DNA from: Scleroderma bovista
Taxonomy: Eukaryota > Basidiomycota > Agaricomycetes > Boletales > Sclerodermataceae
Assembly (NCBI GenBank): GCA_037178675.1
Contig: JAYMGJ010000751.1
Coordinates: forward strand, 1-64,000
DNA: 64,000 nucleotides
Direction of reading: 5' to 3'
Under the pieces are notes generated by a model, which did no database searches, had not been told where the DNA came from, and saw only the letters and a list, made by a program, of their open reading frames with translations. Both the position numbers and the translations under genes were made by a program. Below, piece by piece: positions 12,763-23,308 of this stretch. Numbering within the stretch: position 1 is the stretch's first letter; each line of letters starts with the position of its first letter.

Positions 12763-15123
12763 CTAGTAACGATCTCCAAATATTCCTTCCTCATAAGCCT
12801 TGATTTCTGAGCCAGTGGAATCAGTCTGAATAGCCCAGACCTGACTGATTAAACGAAAACACGTACGCATTGCGATATGTTTCGAGTGGAATCGACACAG
12901 GGCTAGGTTGCCTAAGATTGACCAGAGTCCAGCTAGTTTTTTGCCTTCGGGCCCACGTCCACCGATTTCGCGCCACAGCGCGGACGTTTCGCCCTCCTCG
13001 TTCAGACCCCAGGCAGGCTTGACGGCGTCGTGAAGGTTTTCCGGGAGGAGTCGAAGGTAATTCTCGCGTGCGTCTCCGTAACTGTGGTTTCGGCCGCAGA
13101 TTCCATCAGAAAGTCAAGATAAGTTTCCAGTATCCACCTACCCAGTGGCAAAGAGAACTACATTCGCATCCAATGTCGAACCATCTTCGAAAAGCAGGCC
13201 TGTGGGTGTGAACTTTGCAATTGGTCCATTGCTCTTTAGTTTGATCTTCCCATCAATAATCTTCTGCGAAGCTCCGACGTCTGTTGGCTATGGTCATGAA
13301 GCTGCAAAGTGACCAGACTATCGTACTTGAGACACACCAAAGTAGTACCCTCCAAGTTTCGTCCAAAGCAGCGCCATGAAACCGGCCCCATCTTCTCCGA
13401 AAGTGAGTTTGAACCCTACTTTACAAAGTCCGTCTAGGGTGTCCCTGGGAGCCTTCAGCCAACATCAACTTTGCAAAGTTGAAACATACTTGTCAGCCTC
13501 AGCTATGTCCTTAGTCAAGCGCTGGTGTAAAAGCCGAACAAAATGGTTCGGGAATGATGCATTGATGCGATCGGCAAGATCGGTTGGAGGACCGTCCTCT
13601 CTATATAACCCTTCGAGTTGTATTAGTCACGGGGAGGAGGCGTCCAAGAGCCGGAGTGATGGGCTCACCGCCTATGACTCTCGCTACACCTTCTTTCGTC
13701 GACATGACATAAGTCGGTCCTCTCTGAACCATTGTCACATCTAGAGTGCATTAGGAATGAGTTTAACAGTGATTTTCCACATACCGATTCCATGATCGAC
13801 GTAATCTGAGCAAATATCATGCGCTGTATGTGACCCGTTAGCTGACAAAAGATCAAGTGTAGTACTCCATCATATACCCGATGTACATGCGCCAACGACA
13901 GCGACCTTTTTCCCCAGGTGATCGATCGCAAGGTTATGCTGGCTAGAGTGCAAAATCTGACCATTGAACCCCTCCTGTAACGATGTTAGCGCGGTGTCAT
14001 GAAACTCCATATTACATACCTGGCCCGGTATATTGGGAATCCTGGGTTTTCCATTGCCAAACCCAGTGGCAAATACGACGTGATTAACCTCGAAGACGCG
14101 CTCTCTGCCATCGCCACGAACAACTGGAACCGACCACCTTTTGCACTTGGTGCCCGGTCCAATGGAAACAGCAGTAGCCGAGGTCCAGACGTTTAATTCA
14201 AGGGATTGAGCATATGACTCCAGCCAATTGGCCATCTTCAATGCCGGGGTAAAAACAGGCCAAGACGGAGGGAAACTACAAAGCAATATGGTTCACACAA
14301 ATGCAATGATGATGATGATTTAACATACGGTAAGTAGGGCATGTGGTCATACCCTACGGCAGGCCTCAGCGATAATAGCAGGTCAACCCATAGTTGACTA
14401 CTCACATACTGTATCATGCAAACACATCGCTGCATATCGAGTCCTCCAGTTGTCCCCGATCCGATCATGCCGTTCGACAACAAGTGAGCTGATCCCGAGC
14501 ATCTTCAGACGTGCCGCAACATCAAGGCCGCTTTGGCCTCCCCCGATAATGAGCACGCCGGGCTCTTCGTCGAGGAATTCTTGTTCCCTTTCTCTCACAT
14601 CAGCCCACTTTCCATGGTTCGGCTCGTGGTTCCTCATTAAACCGATCTTTTCCGGGAAGCCCTTAAGATCGTCGAGATTTGTGTACACACTGTGAGCCTT
14701 CCATGACCCGTCCGCCAAGGGAATAAGTCTGAAAATCCCTGTTGCATGTCCAACCGTGGTATCAAAGTTGAAAATGCCCATGATCCACACGAGGTCCTCA
14801 TATGGCCTATCAAGTGACACGAGCTCTTCACGAAGCTTAAATGCCGACAGTTCGAACTTGGGCAATTGATCTGTAAGGAACTGTTTCACAGAGTCCCTTC
14901 CTTCATAAGTGTGGAAGTCCCAGGTAAGAGCAAGCATATCGCGCCAGAAAGCGTCGTCAACAATGAGATCGAGGATGCCCGCCACGTCTTTGGAGTTCAT
15001 GGCATCTACGAAACGGGTAAACCATGCTTCAGCGACAGCTTGAAAGTCGACGATGGGGTCCACGGTGCTGCCCAGTCTTTGGAGAGTCGGCAGAGAGCGA
15101 ACGGGCACTTGAACCACGGTCAT
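12763..15123 (-). CDS. FMO-A2: flavin-containing monooxygenase with N-terminal NTF2/SnoaL-like domain
   Basis: Minus-strand paralogue of the gene at 2480-4847 with the same exon plan. The first exon (15123 downwards) encodes the NTF2/SnoaL-like part and the GGGQSG FAD motif. Later exons encode MANWLESYAQSLELNVWTS, FATGFGNGKPRIPNIPGQ, VVGACTS joined to AHDICSDY, and VGASQKIIDGKIKLKS. The last exon ends GIFGDRY then TAG at 12765-12763. All splice joins compared with FMO-A1 keep frame and no stop interrupts the reading, so the gene appears intact at about 609 residues. The role is as for FMO-A1, substrate unknown. Its upstream neighbour is a broken B-type copy and its downstream neighbour is the convergent sulfate permease. 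This arrangement is repeated in inverse at 37.3-41.5 kb. Confidence 0.88.
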
Positions 15124-15200
15124 GAGTGCTTGGGAAGAGAGTGATGATGGGAAAACTCACCACACTGGCACCCCATATACTTATGTGGCGAAGGCCCACA
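15124..15200 (-). promoter_or_regulatory. Core promoter of FMO-A2
   Basis: On the minus strand the sequence GGGCCTTCGCCACATAAG, a TATATGGGGTG box near 15173-15183 and a CCCAAGCACTC leader directly before the ATG match the promoter of FMO-A3 at 37920-37991 almost base for base. The match extends upstream into the spacer shared by the two copies. Confidence 0.55.
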
Positions 15201-15369
15201 TGCAGTTAGTAAGGCTCCTTGGGTTAATAATAATAAACAGACCTTATCTTAGTATTGCCGCGGATCGAACTGAAGTGAATTAAATTGACTACGTGACTAT
15301 ACGAGGGTTCGCGAAGTGGCTTGAAAGTGGCACCCGGGACGGACGGGCCGATAGCCCACACGTTCCATG

Positions 15370-15860
15370 ATTCGGCTCGTGGGCCTTCAGGAAATCAACC
15401 TTAGATCATCGAGGTTTGTGAACACACCATGGCCAGGCCTTCCATGACTCGTCTTCCAAGGGAACAAGTCTGAAAATCTCTGCTGCATGTCCCACTGGTG
15501 TCGAAGTTGAAAATGCTCATGGTCCACACAAGGTCCTCACGTAGCCTAAGAAGCATTACGAGCTATTCACGAGGCTTAAATGCGGACATATTGAACTTGA
15601 GCAATTGATCTGTGAGGAACCGTTTCAGTGTTCATTCCCCCATACATGTGGAAGTTCCAGGTGAGTGGAAGTATACCACACCAGAAAGCGTCGTCGACAA
15701 TGAGACCGAAGATGCCCGGCACGTCTTTTGAGCATATGGTCTCTGCCCAGCGGGTAAACCAAGCTTTTGCAACAGCGTGAACATCGAAATTGGGGTCCAC
15801 GGTACTGACGAGTCTTTAGAGGGTTGGCAGAGAGCGAACAGGTGCTTGAACCATGGTCAT
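15370..15860 (-). pseudogene. FMO-B pseudogene (5' part only)
   Basis: Minus-strand remnant of an FMO first exon. It starts MTMVQAPVRSLPTL at 15860 and then hits a TAA at codon 15. Similarity continues in shifted frames through AKAWFTRWAETICSKDVPGI and VDDAFWCGILPLTWNF to about 15370, where it stops inside the NTF2-like part. The FAD domain is missing. Residues RWAETICSKD mark the B subtype, also seen in the broken copies at 18.6 and 37.27 kb; the intact copies read RFADAMSSKD or near it. Confidence 0.85.
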
Positions 15861-16070
15861 AAGTGCTTGGAAATGATGGGTAAATGCAGCACCCCACTAT
15901 ATACTTGGGGAAGGCCCAGTGCCCACATGCTTAAATATCGTTGGGAAACTGCACTTTGCTTCAGCCGCTATTATATGTAAAGATTAAAGAAGAAAAGTGA
16001 CCTTCAGAAAGAGAATAACTTGACCTGTTCTGTAGATTTACTGGAGCAGATGTCATGATATCTGGCACTG

Positions 16071-16814
16071 TTAGTTGCTCTGCACTCTAGTTTGTCTCCA
16101 TCCGTAAGCCCGCACAGGCGAACCGTCAGATCCTCGCACGCTCAGAGGGACCATGCTGATCCACACCTCCTCATCTCCTACCAACGATCCAATTCTTCGG
16201 AGATTCTCACATATGATCCTTCCACCCCCCAATAGCACCTCATGGGCAGCAAAACTTTCACTATTTACTTCTCCTGCTTCATCTCCCGGCGTCTCGTCTG
16301 GTCCTAACGTATCCATACCCACTAATTGCGCACCCATGTTGCGTAGGGACTCTGCGACCTCGCGCGAGAAGTACGGATGTGCATAATATGTTGGCGTGTC
16401 CCAATGAGCGTCCCAACCCGTCCAGAGCAGAACGATATCCACTTTCCCCTCCGAGCGGGGTCCGATCTGCTCTAGACTTGCTTTGTTACACGCAGTGTCG
16501 ACGTCTGCCCAATCAATGCGTGCCCGCGCAAGCGCTGCAGGGCGGACATCCAGAACAACGGCGCGACCCACGAACCGATCAAGGGGTATTTCGCTCAGTT
16601 TCGCGCCGTCTGGGAAGAAGTGAAATGGCGCATCGACGTGGGTGCCTGTGTGCGTGCTGAGCGCGAGTTCGTGGGTTACGATGACCATCTGGCAAGAGGG
16701 ATTTGAAATAGAGAAATTGCACGCTGGCTTCATCTTGAAGCCTGCATCGCCGGGATAGCAGGTCATCGGATCTTGGAGTGGATGAGAAAGATCGACGATG
16801 GAGGAAGGTAACAT
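16071..16814 (-). CDS. Cyclase / kynurenine formamidase-like metal hydrolase
   Basis: A single-exon gene of 247 residues. The cyclase-family signature HTGTHVDAP lies at residues 55-63, with the nearby DLSHPLQDPMTCYPGD opening typical of the family. A central IVLLWTGWDAHW segment and the GMDTLGPDE stretch are also typical. Bacterial KynB-type members of this fold hydrolyse N-formylkynurenine with a bound divalent metal; fungal members include poorly characterised hydrolases, so the substrate is uncertain. No signal peptide is seen, so a cytosolic location is likely. It lies between a broken FMO copy and the 3-hydroxyacyl-CoA dehydrogenase on the same strand. Confidence 0.85.
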   Translation of the reverse strand: MLPSSIVDLSHPLQDPMTCYPGDAGFKMKPACNFSISNPSCQMVIVTHELALSTHTGTHVDAPFHFFPDGAKLSEIPLDRFVGRAVVLDVRPAALARARIDWADVDTACNKASLEQIGPRSEGKVDIVLLWTGWDAHWDTPTYYAHPYFSREVAESLRNMGAQLVGMDTLGPDETPGDEAGEVNSESFAAHEVLLGGGRIICENLRRIGSLVGDEEVWISMVPLSVRGSDGSPVRAYGWRQTRVQSN

Positions 16815-17193
16815 GATGCTGCCCCCACAAATGAAACTAGCTACTTGGATTACTGAGTTGATCCTTGCGACCTAGAGGGTTTTGAAACGTCCAAAGCTCA
16901 CAGAATAAGAAGATCAAAGCGATGTCAGAGATGGCAGTCCGTAACTGCAAATAGAAATGCACCCTTTTTGGCAAGTGTTATTTCGATCTCCGTGTCAATG
17001 CTTGCGCTTGAGTGGTTCTACTGTATGTTCTTTTTCAAGTTCGAGGCTGTAGAATAGATCACTGTGGTGGTTTTGCACACAGCCCGTAGTTGACCTATCA
17101 CAAACTGAAACTAAAATCAAGATTTGTCTTGCGGCTATACTTTAATTTGTAGGTGCGCTGGGTGCCAGTCACTGTCGCAAGAAATTGGCACCT

Positions 17194-18418
17194 TCATTCA
17201 TTGGAATACTCGTAAAACCCTCTCCCGCTCTTCTTTCCCAGCCATTGTGCGTCCACCATTCGCTCAAGTAAGACCGAAGGTCGATATTTGCTATCGGAAG
17301 TGCCAGTATAGAGCGTCCTCTGTATTGCGAGGCATGTGTCGAGGCCGATGCTGACACAGGTGTTAGAGGACAAGGGGAATATAGACTCTGTCTCACTCAC
17401 AAATCAGCTGAAAAGATGCCGAATTAGATGAATTTACATATAGGTCATGATAGCTTACCCAACTGAAGAGGACCCATGGGGTGGTTCATACCCAGTCTAA
17501 ATGTCTTGTCAATGTCGTCCCGAGTTGCAGTACCCTGGATAGGAGAAAAGGGTAGAATAAATAGGTACAATATGCTGTAGTTGTGGATACCTTCTCTAGA
17601 CACATAATAGCTTCATTTATGAAGGGCATCAAGAGAGCATTTGAGACAAACCCGGGAACATCCTTCGAGGTAGCAACCTCTGGAAGAACGATAGGATCCC
17701 TCAAAGACAACCAGGAATAACAAATATACCTTTGCCGCACGCCACTGCAAACGCACGAGCACGATCGAGGGTTTCGGAGGATGTTTGTACAGCCGATATC
17801 AGCTCGACTAGTTTCTAAGGGATTAAGTTTGGCCAAGGAAAACACGCGAAGCATGCAAGCATACCATTACTGGCACAGGATTAAAAAAGTGGAGGCCTGG
17901 GTGAAATATGCTTTATGTTCCGATTTCTGTGGACGCGTTCGGCGTTGCTCACCGACTACTCGCCCAGTTGCAGCTTGGCCATGTTCTGATGCAGCACTTA
18001 CCCCATCCGGTAGGACAGAAGCAGCAATCTTTGTTATACTTATGGACGACGTGTTTGTTGCAAGGATAGCATCCTGGTTGAGCTTCTCTGCGAAATTCCG
18101 GAAAATAGTCCGCTTTAGGTCCACATCCTCAGAGACCGCCTCGATGGCCATATCGACTTCACGCATGTCTTCTAACGTGTCCACAGTGCGAATGCGAGCG
18201 CGCGCTTCCTGAGCCTCGGAGGGCTGAAGCCGACCTTTCGCAACGTCTTTGGCTAGAAGCTTGTCCATGAGGGTAAGACCTCGAGAAACTTGGTCCTTGG
18301 ATTTGTCATGAAGAAGTACCGGAACCTTTGCCCTCAGTGCCGAGACCAATGCAATCCCTGTTCCCATCTGTCCTGCACCGAGAACGCCCAATAGCTTGAT
18401 CCCATGAGGAACAGACAT
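17194..18418 (-). CDS. 3-hydroxyacyl-CoA dehydrogenase (3-hydroxybutyryl-CoA dehydrogenase type)
   Basis: The minus-strand exon 18418-17953 opens with an NAD Rossmann motif, GAGQMG at residues 14-19, then [12 protein letters not shown]. Exon 17896-17865 gives [10 protein letters not shown], and exon 17814-17730 continues [22 protein letters not shown]. Later exons give [38 protein letters not shown] and a C-terminal [18 protein letters not shown], ending at 17194. The enzyme would oxidise 3-hydroxyacyl-CoA with NAD in beta-oxidation or butyrate-type metabolism. One join is odd: between 17730 and 17699 the only GT...AG pair leaves an intron of about 30 bases and does not restore the expected frame ([11 protein letters not shown]), so a small deletion may have broken this copy or the model there is wrong. 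Confidence 0.8.
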
Positions 18419-18598
18419 CGTGGTAGGTCAGTAAGTGTAGCCTAAGTATCACGTGCAATTCCTCAATGGGCACTGCCACTGACCATTGCTACAACTCCGA
18501 GTCAGCGAGCGCTCGAAGATATGTTCCATGTATTGTACCTTCCAAGCATGTGGGTCTTCCCCACGTATATATGGTGCCGCATTCATTTCTAAGCACTC

Positions 18599-19655
18599 AT
18601 GACCATGGTTCAACTTCACCTGTTCGCTCTCTGCCGACCCTTCAAAGACTCGTCAGCACTGGGCCCCAGTGTTCAGGCTGTTACTGAAGCAAGGTTTACC
18701 CGTTGGGTAGAGACAATATGCTCCAAAGGCGCCATGGCGGGCATCCTCGATCTCATCGTTGATGACGCTTTCTGGCTCAATATACTTCTACTCATTGGGA
18801 CTTCCGCATGTATGAAGGACGGGACACTACGAAACAGTTCCTCACAGATCAATTGCCCAAGTTTAATCTGATCTCATTTAAGCCGAGCTCGTGATGCTTG
18901 TTAGGCTACGTGAGGACCTCTTGTGGATCAACTTCGACACCACCATGGGACATGCAACAGGGACAGAGGTTTTCAGCCTTGCGATTTCGGTAGGCGTGTC
19001 ATGGAAGGCCCATGGTGTGTTCACAAACCTCGATGATCCTAAGGGCTTCCCGGCGAAGACCGGTTTCCTGCAACCCCCCGAGCCAAATCAGGCTGAAATC
19101 CGCAAGAATTTCTCGATGAAGAGCCCGGCGCGCTCATTATCGGGGGGTGCCAGAGTGGCCTTGATGTCGGTGTACGTCTAAAGATGCTCGGGATCAACTC
19201 ATTTATTATTGAATGGCATGATACTATATGTGAGTAATCAACCATGGGTTGACATCGCTATCATTTCTGAAGCTTCCTGGGGGGGGGGGGACCACATGCC
19301 TTACTTTAGCGTTATGATCATTGCATACTTTGCACATTCCCTCTGCCCTGGCCTGTTCATACACCGGCATTAAAGTTGGTCAATTGGCTGGGGCATTTCG
19401 CTCAAATCCTTGGACTGAACGCCTGGACTTCCGCTACTGCTGTTTCCATTGAACCGGATATCAAGCGCAAAAGCTTGTCTATGCGAGTTTTCCGTGGCGA
19501 TGGTAAGGAGCGCATCTTCGAGGTTAGTCATGTCGTATTTGCCACTGGGTTTGGCAATGGAAAACACAAGATGCTAGATATATGTATCCAGTCAAGTATG
19601 TAACATGTCCAAACACTGTTGATAGCACAGGAGGAGTTCAGGGGCCACGTTTTGC
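18599..19655 (+). pseudogene. FMO-B pseudogene, 5' part, cut by a transposon-like element
   Basis: Corresponds to about 2480-3667 of FMO-A1. It starts MTMVQ, shows the B-type TRWVETICSK stretch, and is then frameshifted several times. The FAD region is only recognisable in pieces (EPGALIIGG..., 19120-19160). A later exon is open as MVNWLGHFAQILGLNAWTSATAVSIEP ... FATGFGNGKHKM (19376-19600). Homology ends abruptly at GTTTTGC (19649-19655). The next part of the same gene resumes at 25477. Confidence 0.88.
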
Positions 19656-19713
19656 TAGTCTCCCTAAGCCAGACTCTCTTCGTAGATGAAGATAGTCGTT
19701 CCTCTAGAAGGAG

Positions 19714-19760
19714 AGTCTGCTTTTAATGGCAGGGTGGTTACAGTAGTTCAGCAATTCGGA
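19714..19760 (+). repeat. Left inverted terminal repeat of the DUF6589-helicase element
   Basis: Compared ungapped with the reverse complement of 25430-25476, 36 of 47 bases agree. The outer part AGTCTG...TAATGGC and the inner 17 bases GTAGTTCAGCAATTCGG (19743-19759) are the best conserved. Sequences like TGCCGGACA and TGCCGAAACA follow just inside. Confidence 0.8.
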
Positions 19761-19886
19761 CGTTTTTGAGTCTAAGCGAGACATGCCGGACATTTGGGTG
19801 TATGCCGAAACACCGCGGCGACAGTGAACTGGTGGCGACATAGGTAGAGCTCTTGGGGTTTCATACCAGAAAACTACAAACATTCC

Positions 19887-22800
19887 ATGTATTACCCACA
19901 TACTCCCTATGTCCAATCACAACCAAGTGCTGGTCAACATGGGCCATACCCTCTGAATCACAATGACCACTACTATGGTATGCTTGCCGCATCCTATCTT
20001 GATATCATTTCACATCCGAGCCTCTTGTATTGGACGTGCAGGAGCTAGTACGAATGGTCAGCTTTCCCCTCAAGGAGCTGCGCTACCAATGACCCCACAG
20101 CAAACGAGACAATCACTCACCAGTCCATCTCCTAAGCGCAAACGAGCCAATGACGAGAACTTGGATTTCTCTCTGCCGGTCTTGAAGAAATCAAAATACA
20201 CTGCGAGGCGAACTCCTGAGGATAAGCTGGAGGTCATTTTCAAGGCCCTTCAAGATGTCAATTGGACACTCGGAGACTTCCTTTATCACCTATTCCGACA
20301 GCAAGATGAGAAGGGTCAACCTGTGCGCCGATCTCAAAAGCATGCATCGTATGTCCATAAACTTCTCAGTGGCTGCTGTGGGACCGCAGGAAAAGGAATT
20401 GGGTTCATTTTGGATGCATGGTTTCAATCTGGAGAGGAGGATGGTGCCGAACGGTCCATGCACTTCACAATGTCAGTTCCATATCGAAATATTCGTTCCG
20501 CAAGACCAGCGCTCACCTCATTTGCTGCCCAAGTGGTCAAAAAAGAGCTCGTGCAAGAAGCGGAAGCTGCAGTACAGCCACGAAGTGGACTGCATGCAAT
20601 GCAACAGGTCTCTTGGGCAGACGTTCATTCTACTACTGTGTCATCTGTAGCCGATGTAATCCAGAAGTTGCAACCACTCACCTGGGAGCTCGTCACAGAG
20701 ATATGTGCCCGTCTGCCATGAAAACGGGATGGGGTGGTTGTGGAGCGGAAAAGACGTCCTGTTAACGGGGTAGGTCCTTTCGATTGAGACTTAGATGAAT
20801 TGTTCGATATAAAACTAACCTCCAACTTTGCAGGTAACAGCCAGCATAATTTCCCAGATGGACTACTCGCGAAATAGCCATGCAAATAAACTCGCGATAA
20901 TCAAAGGCCTCTTTGATTTTGCACATGGTGTCCCCTTCGATGTTTTTGCTTGCAATTCACGTGTTGCATATACGGTGTCATATGGAGCAGTCCGGCATTG
21001 TCTTGAGGAGCTCTCCCAGCAAGAAGCAAGGCTCGTTGTTGAGCGAGCCAGGGACCACACAAGGGCAGGTGTTGTGGTGATGGACAACGTACAAAATTAC
21101 CTCATGCAGCGTGACATACGAATTGGTCGCACGCACACAATGAATGTTGGCCTTGCTGCCACCTACGTTGAACTGGAAGGTATCCATCCGAATGCTTTGA
21201 ATTTCGCAGTCAAAATGGCACATGTGGCAAATTCTCACCGGTCCAACTTGACCGTCTCTCAGCTACTAGGCTACCTTGACCAGAAACACATTGATACCGT
21301 CATGACTTTGCATTGGCTCCTTACCCTTATCAATTACGTGCCGTGTCTCTCGTCTCTGCGAAAGGATGTTCTTGATGCCTTCCGTACCAGAGCAGCTAAA
21401 CTCCGTTTACCCATCAAGTCCTCTTTCGTTCATCCCTTGGCAACAAGCAGCAAAAACGAAACTGTTACAACGGACCTAAAGGATGCTATATTTGATTTTA
21501 TGGAACAGATAGGGCAGACCCCCGAGGATTATCAACGCCGTCTCATCCTCACATGTGGTGATGGTCTGACATTCGAGAAGATCATTCAATTGAAGAAATA
21601 TCTCCAGTTTCATGGTGACGATCTCCAGAGCCTATGGCTTCTGGAGCCTGTTCTTGCCATCTGGCACACATTGTGGACAGATATCAGCCAGATTTACGAG
21701 TCACACTGGGGTAACTCTACTCTAACCTCCGATCCATCCACCCTCGCTCACAGTGCTGCCAAAATTGGTCGCATGGCGCCACCAAACCTCAAGAAGGTGG
21801 ACTACTATCCGTACTCTGAGTTAGCTTATCTTATTCTGGAGGTCCGTATGCTGGACTATTGGCGGTAAGTCTCTGACACATACAGCGTGATATTTCATCT
21901 CACATTAACAAACTCAGTTTATACTTCAAGGCCGATGATTTGATTCAACACTTTTCTAATTTTGAGGCTGCGGGGACTCTCCCCTCATTCACAGTTCTGG
22001 AGTTAGCAGCTCGAGAACTCCATCGAGCTTACTCAAGCACACGTGCCTTGCATCATGCCATGCGAGACGTTGAGAAACCATCAGTGTGGTCTCATACAGT
22101 CCCACGAGGCACAGCATGGCAAAGTCCACTTGCGTGCGTTGCAAATAACATCAACGCGTCAAGTGCAGAAGCTGCATCCCATTGCAGTGATACAACATTC
22201 AAAGGTGACCTTATACTGGTGCGTTCAATTGCATTCATGCGGGATGCATTGGTATCAAGAGAGGCTGCATACGCAGCGGCTGAGGGAGACGTTGGACGCC
22301 TTTATGAGATGATCAAGGTATGTCATATTCTATGAACACGGGATACAAAACTGATTGTTCCGGCTCAACATTAGCTCATGCTGTTCACATTTGCTGGATC
22401 CTCACACTCAAAATACGTCACATACCTGCTTGAAACAATCACCACACTAGAGTTGGAGGCGAGTCCTGAGCTACGAGAAGCTACCCTTCGTAGCATGCTC
22501 GTCAACATGAATGGCCACTCAGGCTCATTTTGTGCCCTAGATTTCATGCAGGAATATTTCAACCGCCTGTTAGAGGCCATTGTCCAGCGGAAAGGGGTTG
22601 ACTATGGGGCCCCTTACATACACTCCGTGATTGCGCGCAACCTTCACCGACTAGGACAAATCAAGAAGGACCTACGAGATGGATTTGGTCTCCAGCCCCG
22701 CTCTGGCCACCACAAGGCCCCACACACTCGCCCAGAAGTGCACATCCTCCTTGATGTGTATCGACGCCATGAACTTCATTCGCGCCGAGTCGGTCGACGT

Positions 22801-23136
22801 CTAAATGCAGATGACTTTGGTGAGCACGTGGATGGCTTTGAGAGAGGCATGGAGCACTTGCGAAAGACAAGATTAGCGACATGGGTGAAAGAGACGACTG
22901 CAAGCCGAGGTATCACTAATTTATCTGACTCGGGCACCTCACTACTTCTCCAGGATGAAATGGAGGGCAAGCAGGCCAATGGAGAGGGACGACCAGTGGT
23001 ACGACCAGTATTGGGTAGGATGTGCGTGATTGATGGGCAGCTGCTGATTGAAGAAAACATCGATGACTTTGATCTTGATGACGATGGGCCAGACAACAAA
23101 GCCAACGATGGTCCAACCACAATGCCAGTAGCTTAG
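19887..23136 (+). pseudogene. DUF6589 protein gene, candidate transposase, with one in-frame stop
   Basis: Five exons (19887-19977, 20042-20769, 20834-21864, 21918-22317, 22375-23136) give a 1003-codon frame. It matches my recollection of the fungal DUF6589 family: LTWELVTEICA, VVVMDNVQ, CGDGLTFEKI, LLEPVLAIWHTLWTDI, LILEVRMLDYWRLYF, GDVGRLYEMIK, MLFTFAGSSHSKYVTYLLE and ALDFMQEYFNRLLEAIVQRKG. A charged KRKR region lies near the N-terminus and an acidic tail near the C-terminus. D357 (MDN), D516 (GDG) and E609 (ILEV) could form a DDE-type catalytic set; this is inference. Codon 257 (20719-20721) is TGA inside a conserved stretch, with no plausible intron to remove it, so this copy is probably inactive or needs readthrough. 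It converges with the helicase, 172 bases apart. Confidence 0.82.
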
Positions 23137-23308
23137 TAGTATCAGGTGTGTTATTCATCGCTCGTTGCAAGTCCACAGTCAGGACTAATTTGTTTACATT
23201 CTCTAGGCTACATACTACCACCTGACTTGTAATCTAGTCGTACTGTTTTCGCTCTGCCACAGAGTCCGTCTCAGTCTTGCAGGCCAAATATTGAATCTGA
23301 TTGAAAAC

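Larger units (their letters stand above)
11600..15860. repeat. Segmental duplication, copy 1 (SulP 3' half, FMO-A2, FMO-B)
   Basis: Reading the minus strand from 15860 the order is FMO-B remnant, FMO-A2, then the SulP 3' end in opposite orientation. The same order, orientation and intervening DNA are found on the plus strand at 37266-41455. Similarity includes non-coding parts: the spacer between FMO-B and FMO-A, the promoter, and SulP introns. This makes a true segmental duplication, inverted and about 22 kb away, more likely than separate gene copies. Confidence 0.8.
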
